From JASHVB01 sp963780805 (GTDB taxonomy: Bacteria; Pseudomonadota; Alphaproteobacteria; Acetobacterales; Acetobacteraceae): a stretch of 64,000 nucleotides of DNA. The notes under the pieces are model-generated. The model saw nothing but the letters and a program-made list of their open reading frames with translations. It ran no database searches and was not told the origin of the DNA. Shown in pieces: positions 38,210 through 46,383 of this stretch. Within the stretch, counting starts at the first letter, position 1. The number at the start of each line of letters is the position of its first letter. A program made the translations under genes and the position numbers. The stretch is from NCBI GenBank assembly GCA_963780805.1, contig CAWADP010000010.1:629702-693701 (forward strand). Reading direction: 5' to 3'.

Positions 38210-38931
38210 GGCGTCCGGGTGACGGCGGCGGCAAACATGTAGCCGCCGCCCCAGATCGTCTTGATGATGTGCGGCTCGGCCGCATCCCGTTCCAGCTTCT
38301 TGCGCAGCCGGCTTATCTGCGTGTCAATCGCGCGGTCGAAGGCGTTCGCTGCCCGCCCCCTCGCCAAATCCAGCAACTGGTCCCTGCTCAGTATGCGCTG
38401 CGGGCGTTCAACCAGAGCCAGCAGCAGCTCGTATTCGCCCGTGGACAGCGGTACTGTTACGCCGTCGTCGCGCTGCAGCTCGCGCATATCCGTGTGCAGT
38501 TCCCAGCGGTCAAAGCGATAGCGCGGCGTTGCCGGTGGCGTATCGGCTGCCGCGTGCGCGTGCTGGCTGCGGCGCAGCACGGCGCGGATGCGTGCGGTCA
38601 GCTCACGGCTCCCGAACGGCTTCGGCAAATAGTCGTCCGCGCCCATTTCCAAGCCGATGACACGGTCCACCTCCTCGCCTTTGGCGGTGAGCATGATGAT
38701 CGGCACGTCGCTGTCCGCACGCAGGCGGCGGCACAGCGACAGCCCGTCCTCGCCCGGCAGCATCAGGTCAAGCAGGACCAGGTCGATATGGGCAGCGGCC
38801 AGGGCCTGGCGCATGGCCTTGCCGTCGCCCACCGCCGTGACGCGGAACCCCTCGCGAGTCAGGACGCGGCACACCAGTTCGCGAAGCTCGCGATGGTCGT
38901 CGACGATCAGGATGTGCGGCGAGGCCTCCAT
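38206..38931 (-). CDS. OmpR family response regulator
   Basis: 241 residues from ATG 38931; the open frame to 39312 is an artefact. Receiver domain ILIVDDHRELREL, acceptor Asp in LVLLDLMLPGEDG, Lys in YLPKPFGSREL. Winged-helix DNA-binding domain with LSTGEYELLLALVERPQRIL and RLRKKLERDAAEPHIIKTIW. First gene of a two-gene operon with the kinase. It is divergent from the Spy-like gene with about 180 bp between, where its own binding sites are likely. Confidence 0.94.
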   Translation of the reverse strand: MEASPHILIVDDHRELRELVCRVLTREGFRVTAVGDGKAMRQALAAAHIDLVLLDLMLPGEDGLSLCRRLRADSDVPIIMLTAKGEEVDRVIGLEMGADDYLPKPFGSRELTARIRAVLRRSQHAHAAADTPPATPRYRFDRWELHTDMRELQRDDGVTVPLSTGEYELLLALVERPQRILSRDQLLDLARGRAANAFDRAIDTQISRLRKKLERDAAEPHIIKTIWGGGYMFAAAVTRTP

Positions 38932-39114
38932 GCGCACAGCATAGGCGATCGGTGGCGGGTCTCGGACAAGGAATGTGTGACGGGCTGTGGCAGGCGGCGG
39001 GTCTGACACATCCTGGCACAATTTCGCTCCGGTACGACAAAGCGTGGTGACAAGTGCGGTCCAAAAGAGCGGCGGCGGAAAAGCGGGCCGTCTCGGATTG
39101 GAAGGACCAAGGCG

Positions 39115-39768
39115 ATGAGGAAGATCGGCAAGGTGCTGGCGATTGCAACTACCGCGGCAGCGCTTGGCGGTGCGGGGCTGGCGATCGCGCAGACCGGCGG
39201 GCCGGGATCCGGCCTCGGCTATGGGATGATGGGCAACGGACCGGGCGGCGGCGGGACGGGATGGATGATGGGCAACGGTCCCGGCGCCGGCTACGGCCCC
39301 GGTGGGATGCATGGCGGCTACGACTCGGGTTCCATGCGCGGCTGGGCTGGTGGTCCTGGTGGTTTCGCGAGCGACCCCAGCGCGTGGCTGGACGCACTGA
39401 AGGCGGAGCTGGATGTCCGGCCGGACCAGCAGGCAGCGTGGGACGCCTACGCCAAGGCGGTGGAGGATGCCGCGTCACAGGGCCAGGCGACCTGGCGCGG
39501 AGTGGATTTCGATAAGCTGCGCGCTATGGACTGGCAGCAGCATCAAGCCTTGATGGCGAAACTATTCAACCAGCGCGCCGCAGCGTTCAAGACGGTGCAG
39601 GACGCCGGCATCAAGCTGATGGCGGCGCTGGATGATTCGCAGAAAGCACGGCTGTTGACCGCGGGCCCAGGCTATGGCGGCCCGGGCCGGTTCGGCGCGC
39701 TGGGAGGCCTGCCGTGCCCGGGGTTTGCCTATGGCATGATGGGCTCGGGTCCCGGCGGCGGACGCTGA
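39115..39768 (+). CDS. Spy/CpxP-like periplasmic protein, Gly/Met-rich
   Basis: 217 residues. Signal peptide (LAIATTAAALGGAGLAIAQ). Then a Gly/Met-rich segment (about 30-80: LGYGMMGNGPGGG, TGWMMGNGPGAG, GGMHGGYDSGSMRG). Then a helical LTXXQ-like region with AWLDALKAELDVRPDQQAAW and FNQRAAAFKTVQDAGIKLMA, and a Gly/Met tail (FAYGMMGSGPGGG). Spy/CpxP proteins are periplasmic chaperones or stress inhibitors controlled by Cpx-type systems. Divergent placement beside the Met-rich sensor kinase supports the same stimulus. Confidence 0.82.
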   Translation: MRKIGKVLAIATTAAALGGAGLAIAQTGGPGSGLGYGMMGNGPGGGGTGWMMGNGPGAGYGPGGMHGGYDSGSMRGWAGGPGGFASDPSAWLDALKAELDVRPDQQAAWDAYAKAVEDAASQGQATWRGVDFDKLRAMDWQQHQALMAKLFNQRAAAFKTVQDAGIKLMAALDDSQKARLLTAGPGYGGPGRFGALGGLPCPGFAYGMMGSGPGGGR

Positions 39769-39910
39769 TCAGAAGCTTCATCCCAGGGAGCGGCGGAGTT
39801 CCCCCAACCGCTGCCCCCTGCGAGTGGCGTGCAGCGACCACGAAGTTCAACGATTGCGTACCTGCAGCAACTACAATCGTGGCTCATAAGTTTGAATTAT
39901 GCACGCTTGA

Positions 39911-40201
39911 TTAGCCCAAGGTGCGCTTGGGCAGCGGCGGCGGCGGATAGCGGCCCATGACGGAATTCCAGTAGGCCCATGAGCGTGGGTCGATGATGCC
40001 GGGCGGTGCTTTGTCGGGCGCTTCGTGGAAGTCGTCGTCCGACACGTAGCGGCGCAGCACCTTCATGTCGTCATGGGTGGCGTGCTTCATCGCGTAGGCC
40101 ACGAAGCGGATCGGGTCGTCGAGCGCTTCGGCGGGCGGCTCGAACCATACAACCCGGCGCGCAATCGCTTGCGTCTCGTCGTTGAGCGGGATCGGCTTCA
40201 T
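39911..40201 (-). CDS. Small protein paired with AbiEii-type nucleotidyltransferase
   Basis: 96 residues, PIPLNDETQAIARRVVWFEP ... DDMKVLRRYVSDDDF ... SWAYWNSVMGRYPPPPLP. A conserved companion commonly found next to AbiEii/AbiGii-like nucleotidyltransferase genes. Its ATG overlaps the TGA of the upstream remnant (ATGA). Function unknown; presumably the partner of a toxin-antitoxin-like pair whose toxin half is broken here. Confidence 0.6.
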   Translation of the reverse strand: MKPIPLNDETQAIARRVVWFEPPAEALDDPIRFVAYAMKHATHDDMKVLRRYVSDDDFHEAPDKAPPGIIDPRSWAYWNSVMGRYPPPPLPKRTLG

Positions 40202-40545
40202 TGCGACGGCCCGCCGTTTCCGTCGCGCGGCTGCGTGGGTCGGGCTATCGTCGGCAAGCGGTCAAGGTCAGCCTCGCGCGCGGCTTTTGCAAGGCGGTCT
40301 TTGATCGCCTTCGGAAGCCGCCGCAGATTCCCATCATCGAAAAACGACAGGGCTTTAAGCGTGATCAGCGGATTGAACTGCGCGCCATAAATCGCCTTCG
40401 CGCTCGCCAGTGCGGTCGGGAGGTCGATGCGTCCGTCGCGAAGAATGGCGTCGATGTCGGTCTAGTCCTTGGCTTCGGCGCGTTGCTGCACCACGGATGC
40501 TTTTGTCCCGGCGAGGTCGAGCAAGCTTGCCACCTGCAAGCCGTT
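40198..40545 (-). pseudogene. AbiEii-type nucleotidyltransferase, truncated with internal stop
   Basis: The minus strand encodes QVASLLDLAGTKASVVQQRA then EAKD, an in-frame TAG at 40462-40464, then TDIDAILRDGRIDLPTALAS, AKAIYGAQFNPLITLKALSF and onward to the stop at 40198. This is the C-terminal half of AbiEii/AbiGii-like toxins. The N-terminal nucleotidyltransferase core is missing (the MHS transporter stop lies at 40617). Unlike the other broken genes, this one has a nonsense codon in the same frame, so it looks like true decay. Confidence 0.65.
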
Positions 40546-40616
40546 TCGTGCTCGTCGTGACCAGTCAACGAAAGGGGCGGCCGCCTTATGCCCGCCCCCT
40601 CTGTTGTGCCTCGGAA

Positions 40617-41945
40617 TCACACCCCGGCGTATTCAGCCGCGATGCCCTTGTTCGTGTAGTCGGTCAGCAACGAGGTCGCGACGATGCCGATGACGGCGCA
40701 GATCAGGATATACACCGCGATCGGCCAAGCCGAATGATAGGTTGCGAACAGCCACGTCGCGATGAACGGCGAGGGTCCGCCGGCGATCACCGACGCAAGC
40801 TGGTAGCCGAGCGAGGTGCCGCTATAGCGCAGGCGCGGCGTGAAGCTTTCCGCGATCAAGGCCGCCTCCGGTCCGTACTCCGTCATCACCGGCAGCAGCG
40901 AGATGGCGATGGCGAGGAAGATCACCCACGGGATGCCGGTGTTCAGCATGGCGATGTAGACAAAGCCGAAGATGCCCATGAACACGCAGCCGATCATGAA
41001 CATCCTCTTGCGGCCGACGATGTCCGACAGGTAGCCCGCGATGACCACCCAGATGAAGCCCAGCACCGTCTGGCTGATGACGCCGAGCAACAGGAAATCG
41101 CGCGACATTCCCAGGACGGAGGTGCCGTAGCTGAAGATCCACGCGCCGACGATGTAGCCGGGCGCTTGCTCCGGCAGCCGCAGCAATGCGGTCAGTGCCA
41201 CCTGCTTGGGTTGCCGCTTCAGCACCTCCCATACCGGCACGCGCTCGATGCGCTGCTCGTCGATGATCTTCTGGAAGACGGGGGTCTCCAGGATGCCGAG
41301 CCGGATCCACAGCCCGACGGCCACCATGACGGCGCTGAGGAAGAAGGGAATGCGCCAGCCCCAGGCCAGGAACTGGTCGCCGGAGAACCAACTGAAGAAC
41401 AACACCGCGCAGTTCGCCAGGAACAATCCGGCGGGGGCGCCGAATTGCGGCCAGGCGGAGAGGAAGCCTCGGTTCTTGTCGGTGCGCGCCCACTCCATGG
41501 CCAGCAGAACGGAGCCGCCCCACTCGCCGCCGACGCCGATGCCCTGGACCAGGCGAATGACGGTCAGCAGGATCGGGGCCCAGATGCCGATGGCATTGTA
41601 GCCTGGCACACAGCCGACCAGCACGGTGGCGACGCCGGTGATCAGCAGCGTGACGATCAGCGTTGCCTTGCGGCCGATGCGGTCTCCCCAATGGCCGAAG
41701 ATGGCGGCGCCGATCGGTCGGCCGACGAAGCCAATGAAAAAGATGCTGAATGCCTGAAGCACGCCGACAACGGGCGACGCATGCGGAAAGAACAGTTTGC
41801 CGAACACGAGCGCCGTCACTGTGCCGTAGAGCAGGAAGTCGTACCACTCGATGGTGGTGCCGACCGTGCTGGCAATGACGGCACGTCGCAATTGTGCTCG
41901 ATGCTCTTCGGGAGACAGGCCCCCGGGGCGGTCGTTATCGCTCAT
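40617..41945 (-). CDS. MHS family MFS transporter (metabolite:H+ symporter)
   Basis: 442 residues, 12 TM segments. Typical of ProP/KgtP/ShiA-like symporters: VIASTVGTTIEWYDFLLYGT, FIGFVGRPIGAAIFGHWGDR, RLVQGIGVGGEWGGSVLLAM and the second-half signature GYLSDIVGRKRMFMIG. Imports small organic acids or betaines with protons; the substrate cannot be told. ATG 41945 has GGAGGA within about 12 bases upstream. Stands alone. Confidence 0.92.
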   Translation of the reverse strand: MSDNDRPGGLSPEEHRAQLRRAVIASTVGTTIEWYDFLLYGTVTALVFGKLFFPHASPVVGVLQAFSIFFIGFVGRPIGAAIFGHWGDRIGRKATLIVTLLITGVATVLVGCVPGYNAIGIWAPILLTVIRLVQGIGVGGEWGGSVLLAMEWARTDKNRGFLSAWPQFGAPAGLFLANCAVLFFSWFSGDQFLAWGWRIPFFLSAVMVAVGLWIRLGILETPVFQKIIDEQRIERVPVWEVLKRQPKQVALTALLRLPEQAPGYIVGAWIFSYGTSVLGMSRDFLLLGVISQTVLGFIWVVIAGYLSDIVGRKRMFMIGCVFMGIFGFVYIAMLNTGIPWVIFLAIAISLLPVMTEYGPEAALIAESFTPRLRYSGTSLGYQLASVIAGGPSPFIATWLFATYHSAWPIAVYILICAVIGIVATSLLTDYTNKGIAAEYAGV

Positions 41946-42465
41946 TGGAGTCCTCCGTCGTTTTGTTGATTGCTTCCGCGACTTGCAGTCAGCGGTAAGG
42001 CACGTTCGGAGCAGGACTCATGGCTGGCCCAGGCAGTGCGAGGAGTCAGCCATTGCAGGAAACGGCAGACACGGACGGCATAGTCGCTGGGAGCGGCGAA
42101 ACGCTACGACCAAACGTCCGCTGATCGCAAGACGCGGGACTTGCGCCAGATCAATGATCGAGATCAGGGTCCACGCGGCCGCGGCGGGGACCGCGCATCC
42201 ATCGCCCTTGAGGCCCACACGTCGCCAATGCCAACCGCGTCATGCAGAGCCGATGATCAGCCGCCAGCCGTCATCCGTGATTGCGAAGAACGGCTTCGAC
42301 CCGAAGGTGTCCGGTTGTTGACCGCAATGTCGAACTCGCGGGCCACGCGCCCGTGCATGATCGCCGCTTCATGTGCCTGAGCGCCAACGCACGCGCAGAA
42401 GATACTGCCCGCCGCGTGCGATGCCAGCGATAATATGGTCGTGCGCGAGACGCGAACCTGTCGCG
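41946..42465. other. 520-bp gap, no supported gene
   Basis: Open frames exist on both strands but none has a recognisable family, ribosome site or codon bias better than its neighbours. A minus-strand stretch around 42290-42450 (HEAAIMHGRVAREFDIAVNN) reads protein-like but lacks a start; it may be a gene remnant. Confidence 0.4.
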
Positions 42466-42711
42466 CTAGCCGAGGTACTTTTCGACCACTTCTGCCGGAC
42501 GCACATGCGCCTCGGATGGATTTTGCCCAAACTCCCGCAAAGCGCGCCGCTGGCGCAGCAGATCCCACGCCTGGTCGAGTGCAACGTTCAACGTCCGGAG
42601 CCGCTCGCGTTCGGCATCCGAGTGGAAGCCTTGACGGTATAGCCCCTCCTCCTCCGTCACGAGGTGCTGGATGTGGTCGAGAACCGCCTGGTCGGAGATC
42701 GGGTCCGTCAT
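42466..42711 (-). CDS. DUF2630 family protein
   Basis: 81 residues. Matches the DUF2630 pattern: N-terminal helix SDQAVLDHIQHLVTEEEGLY, then LRTLNVALDQAWDLLRQRRA and the ending REFGQNPSEAHVRPAEVVEK. Small, soluble, helical; function unknown in all members. ATG 42711. Confidence 0.85.
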   Translation of the reverse strand: MTDPISDQAVLDHIQHLVTEEEGLYRQGFHSDAERERLRTLNVALDQAWDLLRQRRALREFGQNPSEAHVRPAEVVEKYLG

Positions 42712-42965
42712 GTTTCCCTCGCTTGAAGCTGCGGCAGCGAGCGGTCATGTCACCCGAGCAGAAAGGCGGCGTCAATGCAGGCGATTTGACTGTCCGTGGT
42801 CACAGGTCACGCGGGCATGGCTGCGCGTCACAGGGGCGCCGCGCTTTGGCCAATCAGGTAACCGACCTGCCGCTGCCGGGGGGGTCGGACACGCTGCTCT
42901 GCACGCAACCACGTCAGGCTGCCACCGTCACGCGGCAGGCACCGCCGCCCTTGTCGCGGGACCGT

Positions 42966-43184
42966 TCAGCCGAGAGTGCCCAGCACTTGCTCGTCCGAGG
43001 GGAACTCGCCGGTCGCCTTCTTGGAATAGACCAGCCGTCCGTCCACCGTGATCTCGAAGACCCCGCCGCCGCTCTTCCGCAGGCTGACCTGCGCCGCCGG
43101 CTGCTTCTTCAGGATCATGTCCCGCGCCGCACGGGCGCGCGGTTCATAGCCTCACATGCCGCAATATTCGATCTCGACCTTCAT
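42966..43184 (-). CDS. SelW-like (Rdx family) selenoprotein with in-frame UGA
   Basis: 72 residues if UGA at 43152-43154 is read as selenocysteine (position 11). MKVEIEYCGM-U-GYEPRARAARDMI is exactly the CxxU redox motif of SelW/Rdx proteins, in the beta1-alpha1 loop of a thioredoxin-like fold. The frame past the UGA keeps the family pattern (SLRKSGGGVFEITVDGRLVY, SKKATGEFPSDEQVLGTL) to a normal stop at 42966. ATG 43184 is preceded by AGGAGAG. Standard ORF calling ends after 10 residues and loses it. A hairpin directly after the UGA could be the SECIS. Function: probable glutathione- or thioredoxin-linked oxidoreductase. Needs selA/selB/selC elsewhere. Confidence 0.8.
43121..43154 (-). promoter_or_regulatory. 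Candidate bacterial SECIS hairpin after the UGA
   Basis: Nine bases after the UGA the mRNA has CCGCGC, a nine-base loop GCCCGUGCG, then GCGCGG: a 6-bp perfect GC stem with its apical loop about 16-24 bases downstream of the UGA, where bacterial SECIS loops lie. The loop contains a GU, as SelB binding requires. Local GC richness makes chance hairpins common. Confidence 0.5.
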
Positions 43185-43331
43185 GGCGGTGACTCTCCTG
43201 TGTGGTGGCACCGTCCCCAGGATGGCAGGCTCCGCCTGCTCCGGGCAAGAGCGTGGCTCAGCCATTTTGGGGAATAGGTGCCGTTGCCGTTTCTGTGGCG
43301 CAAACCTGTCGCTTCGGGCACAATCCGGAGC

Positions 43332-44757
43332 ATGCAAGAGCCTCGAATCATCCCCGTCATTCTCTCCGGCGGGTCCGGCACGCGCCTGTGGCCGGTCTCG
43401 CGCGAGAGCTTCCCGAAGCAGCTTTGGCCGCTGATGTCCGACCATACCCTGATGCAGGAGACCGCGTTGCGCGCCCGCGGCCCGTGCTTCGCGCCGCCGA
43501 TCGTGGTCTGCAACCAGGAGCACCGCTTCCTGATCGCCGAGCAATTGCGCGCCGCCGGCGTGCCCGACGCGCGGCTGGTGCTGGAGCCGGTCGGCCGCAA
43601 CAGCGCCCCCGCGATCGCCGCCGCTGCTCTGCTGGTGGCCGAGCACGATCCCGACAGCCTGCTGTGGATGCTGGCCGCCGACCATGCCATCGCGGATGTC
43701 CCCGCGCTGCACCGCGCCCTTCGGGTCGCCGCGGCGGCCGCCCGCGCCGGCCGTTTCGTCACCTTCGGCATGCGGCCCACCGGGCCGGAGACCGGCTACG
43801 GCTATATCGAGCGGGGCGATCCACTGCGCGACACCCCGGGCGTGCACGCCGTCGCCCGCTTCGTGGAGAAGCCGGACGCCGCCACCGCCGAACGTCTGGT
43901 CGCGGACGGCCGCCATTTGTGGAACTCCGGCATGTTCGTGTTCACCGCCCGCACCTTGCTGGCCGAGCTGGAAGCGCACGCACCGGACGTGCTGGCTCCG
44001 GTGCGGAAGGCGGTGGAAGGGCGGCGCGACGACCTCGACTTCATCCGGCTGGAGGAGGCGGCGTTCGCGTCCGCGCCCTCGATCAGCCTGGACTATGCGG
44101 TGGCCGAGCGCACCCGCCACGCCGCAGTGGTGCCGGCGGATATCGGCTGGTCCGACGTGGGAAGCTGGAGCGCGCTGTGGGAGCAGGGGCGGCAGCGACG
44201 CGGCGGGAAATGTCGCCGTGGGCGACGTGGTGCTGGAGAACGCGCGCAACTGCTACGTGCGCAGCGACGGCATGCTGGCGGCGGTGGTCGGGCTGAATGA
44301 CGCCGTCGTGGTGGTGACCGAGGATGCCGTGCTGGCGATGCACCGCAACGACGCGCAGGACGTGAAGAAGGTGGTGGACCGGCTGAAGGCCGCCGGCCGG
44401 CATGAAGCGGTCGCGCATAACCGGGTCTATCGCCCGTGGGGCTTCTACGAAAGTCTGATCCAGGCCGAGCGCTTCCAGGTGAAGCGCATCGTGGTGACGC
44501 CGGGAAACCAGCTATCGTTGCAGAAGCACTACCATCGCGCCGAGCACTGGGTGGTTGTCAGCGGCACCGCGCGGGTGACACGCAACGACGAGGTGCTGAT
44601 GGTGCACGAGAACGAGAGCGTCTACTTGCCGATGGGATGCGTGCACCGGCTGGAGAACCCGGGCAAGATTCCGCTGACGCTGATCGAAGTGCAGTCGGGC
44701 GCCTATCTGGGCGAGGACGACATCGTGCGGCTCGAGGATTCATACGGACGGAGCTGA
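43332..44757 (+). pseudogene. manC: Mannose-1-phosphate guanylyltransferase/mannose-6-phosphate isomerase, frameshifted
   Basis: Type II PMI-GMP enzyme making GDP-mannose for polysaccharides. The first frame carries the nucleotidyltransferase domain: PVILSGGSGTRLWPVSRESF with PKQ, WMLAADHAI, VEKPD, WNSGMFVF. At the GGGG run 44186-44189 an extra base breaks the frame after GSWSALWEQ. The other frame continues GNVAVGDVVLENARNCYVRS and the C-terminal cupin isomerase domain (PWGFYESLIQ, QLSLQKHYHRAEHWVVVSGT) to 44757. The joined protein, about 474 residues, has normal length. ATG 43332 has GGAG very close; a GTG at 43278 is possible. Confidence 0.9.
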
Positions 44758-44775
44758 GCAAGCTGCCTCAAGCCC

Positions 44776-46374
44776 CTATTCCACGGCGCACACGCCCTTC
44801 GCGTTCTCGCCGGGGTGCTGGCCAGCCACCGGACCCAGCTCAATGTTCCCGAACGACGGATCATTATTCGACGGGAACGGCTTCGCTCCCGCAGGGAAGC
44901 AGTTGGATGCGAGCAGGAACGCCATCACATCGGCATTGTCCTGGGGGGAGAGGGAGGCCGGCGAATTGCGCGGCATCAACTGGAACACGATGTAGCGCAT
45001 GATGGCGAGCGTCCAGCCGTTGTGATTCGCCGTCGCCAGGAAATCGTTGCCGGCCACGGACGGCGCGGCCGTGCCCTGCAGATTGGCCCCATGGCAGGCG
45101 ACGCACTTTGTCGCGAAAATCTGCATGCCTTGCGCGGCTTGCGCTTTGGTATAGAGCGCCGGCGGCGCGCCCCCAGCCGAGCCAGGTGCCTGCGTCGGAT
45201 GTTGTGCCGCCGCTGTCTGCGCTGCTACTGCCTCCCCCATTGCAAACTGCTTCGTCGCTGACTGTTCCGTCGCCGCCTGCCCCGTCGCCGCCTGCCCCGT
45301 CGCTGGCTGCCCCGTGGCTGGCTGCCCCGTCGCTGGCTGCCCCGTCGCTGACTGCCCCGTCGCTGACTGCCCCGTCGCTGGCTGCCCCGTCGCTGACTGG
45401 CCCGTCGCTGACCGGCCCGTCGCTGACTGGCCCGTCGCTGACTGGCCCGTCGCTGACTGGCCCGTCGCTGCCTGCCCCGTTGCCGAGCGCCCGGTTGCTG
45501 ACTGCGGATCGGGTGGGTCGGCCTTGGCGTGCCTGGCGCAGGCATCGGCGACCAGCTTCGCCGCGGCGGTCGGCAGCACGATCATGCCGCCCTGAACCGA
45601 CAGGCTGGTGGCACCGGAGGCCTCGGCGAGCTCGTGTGTGCCATCGCCGGCCGGCAGAGCCACCCAGGCGATGTAGCCGCCATGGGTGCCGTAGCCAGGC
45701 GCGGCGGCGGGCGGATGGCAGGCATCCTCCTGGCGAGCGCCTGCCGGAATGCCGAGATCGGTGTCGGCCAGCGCACCCTCCAGCCCGCCGAACACGCCGC
45801 TCTCGTTCGGACGGCCGCGGGCCACCTCCAGATAGGCCAGTGCGCGCGAGGCGGCGAGCACATAGTCCATCAGCTCGTCGGCCTTGGCGGCATCCTGCAG
45901 ATGATTGACCGCGGCGCGGGTGTTCGCCTCGGCGCTTTGCAGCGCGCTGGCCCAGACCGGGGTCGCGGTACGGTCCAGCAGCGAGTCGATGTGGCCGATC
46001 GCTCCCGCCGGGTCGCCCGGCGTGCCGGCACTTGCCACATAGCCTTCGTTCTGCGTGCCGGTGAGGGCATTGATCGCTCGGTGTGCGGCGCGATGGTAGA
46101 CGTTCGGGTCGGCCGCGTAGGTGGCATCCGCCTGCACCAGCTCGGCCACCGCGGCCTTCACGTCGGCCAGCGCCGCGACGGCTTGCTGGTGATCGTCAGC
46201 CGTGGCCACCCCAGCCATCACTGCGTTGGGCGCAAGCAGCCACGCCAGCGCGCAGACCATCGCCAGCATTCGGGGCATCAGCATTCGGGGCATCCCCAGC
46301 ACGCCTGGCACCACGCCCGAGGCCGGCCCGGCAAAACGCGCCGGCCTCACGGTTCCTAACGGACGATCGCGCAT
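44776..46374 (-). CDS. Cytochrome c with repetitive linker, PQQ-dehydrogenase partner
   Basis: 532 residues. The N-terminal signal helix (MLAMVCALAWLLAPNAVMAG) is preceded by MPRMLMPRML repeats; the true start may be Met28. A helical domain of about 200 residues follows, then a (QSATG)-type linker of 17 units. The C-terminal class I cytochrome c domain has CVACH at 424-428 and a likely Met467 ligand. It ends 400 bp before the manC... side and starts 10 bp after the quinoprotein dehydrogenase gene's stop, on the same strand, so it is probably its electron acceptor. Confidence 0.85.
   Translation of the reverse strand: MRDRPLGTVRPARFAGPASGVVPGVLGMPRMLMPRMLAMVCALAWLLAPNAVMAGVATADDHQQAVAALADVKAAVAELVQADATYAADPNVYHRAAHRAINALTGTQNEGYVASAGTPGDPAGAIGHIDSLLDRTATPVWASALQSAEANTRAAVNHLQDAAKADELMDYVLAASRALAYLEVARGRPNESGVFGGLEGALADTDLGIPAGARQEDACHPPAAAPGYGTHGGYIAWVALPAGDGTHELAEASGATSLSVQGGMIVLPTAAAKLVADACARHAKADPPDPQSATGRSATGQAATGQSATGQSATGQSATGRSATGQSATGQPATGQSATGQSATGQPATGQPATGQPATGQAATGQAATEQSATKQFAMGEAVAAQTAAAQHPTQAPGSAGGAPPALYTKAQAAQGMQIFATKCVACHGANLQGTAAPSVAGNDFLATANHNGWTLAIMRYIVFQLMPRNSPASLSPQDNADVMAFLLASNCFPAGAKPFPSNNDPSFGNIELGPVAGQHPGENAKGVCAVE
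45250..45504 (-). repeat. 15-bp in-frame minisatellite, 17 units
   Basis: Seventeen 15-bp units encode pentapeptides QSATG, with variants RSATG, QPATG, QAATG and last units QAATE, QSATK. They form a flexible linker between the helical and heme domains of the cytochrome. Neighbouring units are nearly identical in DNA, so copy number is likely to vary between strains. Confidence 0.95.
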
Positions 46375-46383
46375 GCGGCCGGT

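Noticed and set aside
43152..44249. 365-codon minus-strand frame opposite manC that ends at the SelW-like UGA
   Set aside because: Only its last ten residues are real (the start of the SelW-like gene); the rest is a shadow of manC.
45250..45504. Possible CRISPR array
   Set aside because: Units are contiguous 15-bp coding repeats without spacers, in frame with a cytochrome gene.
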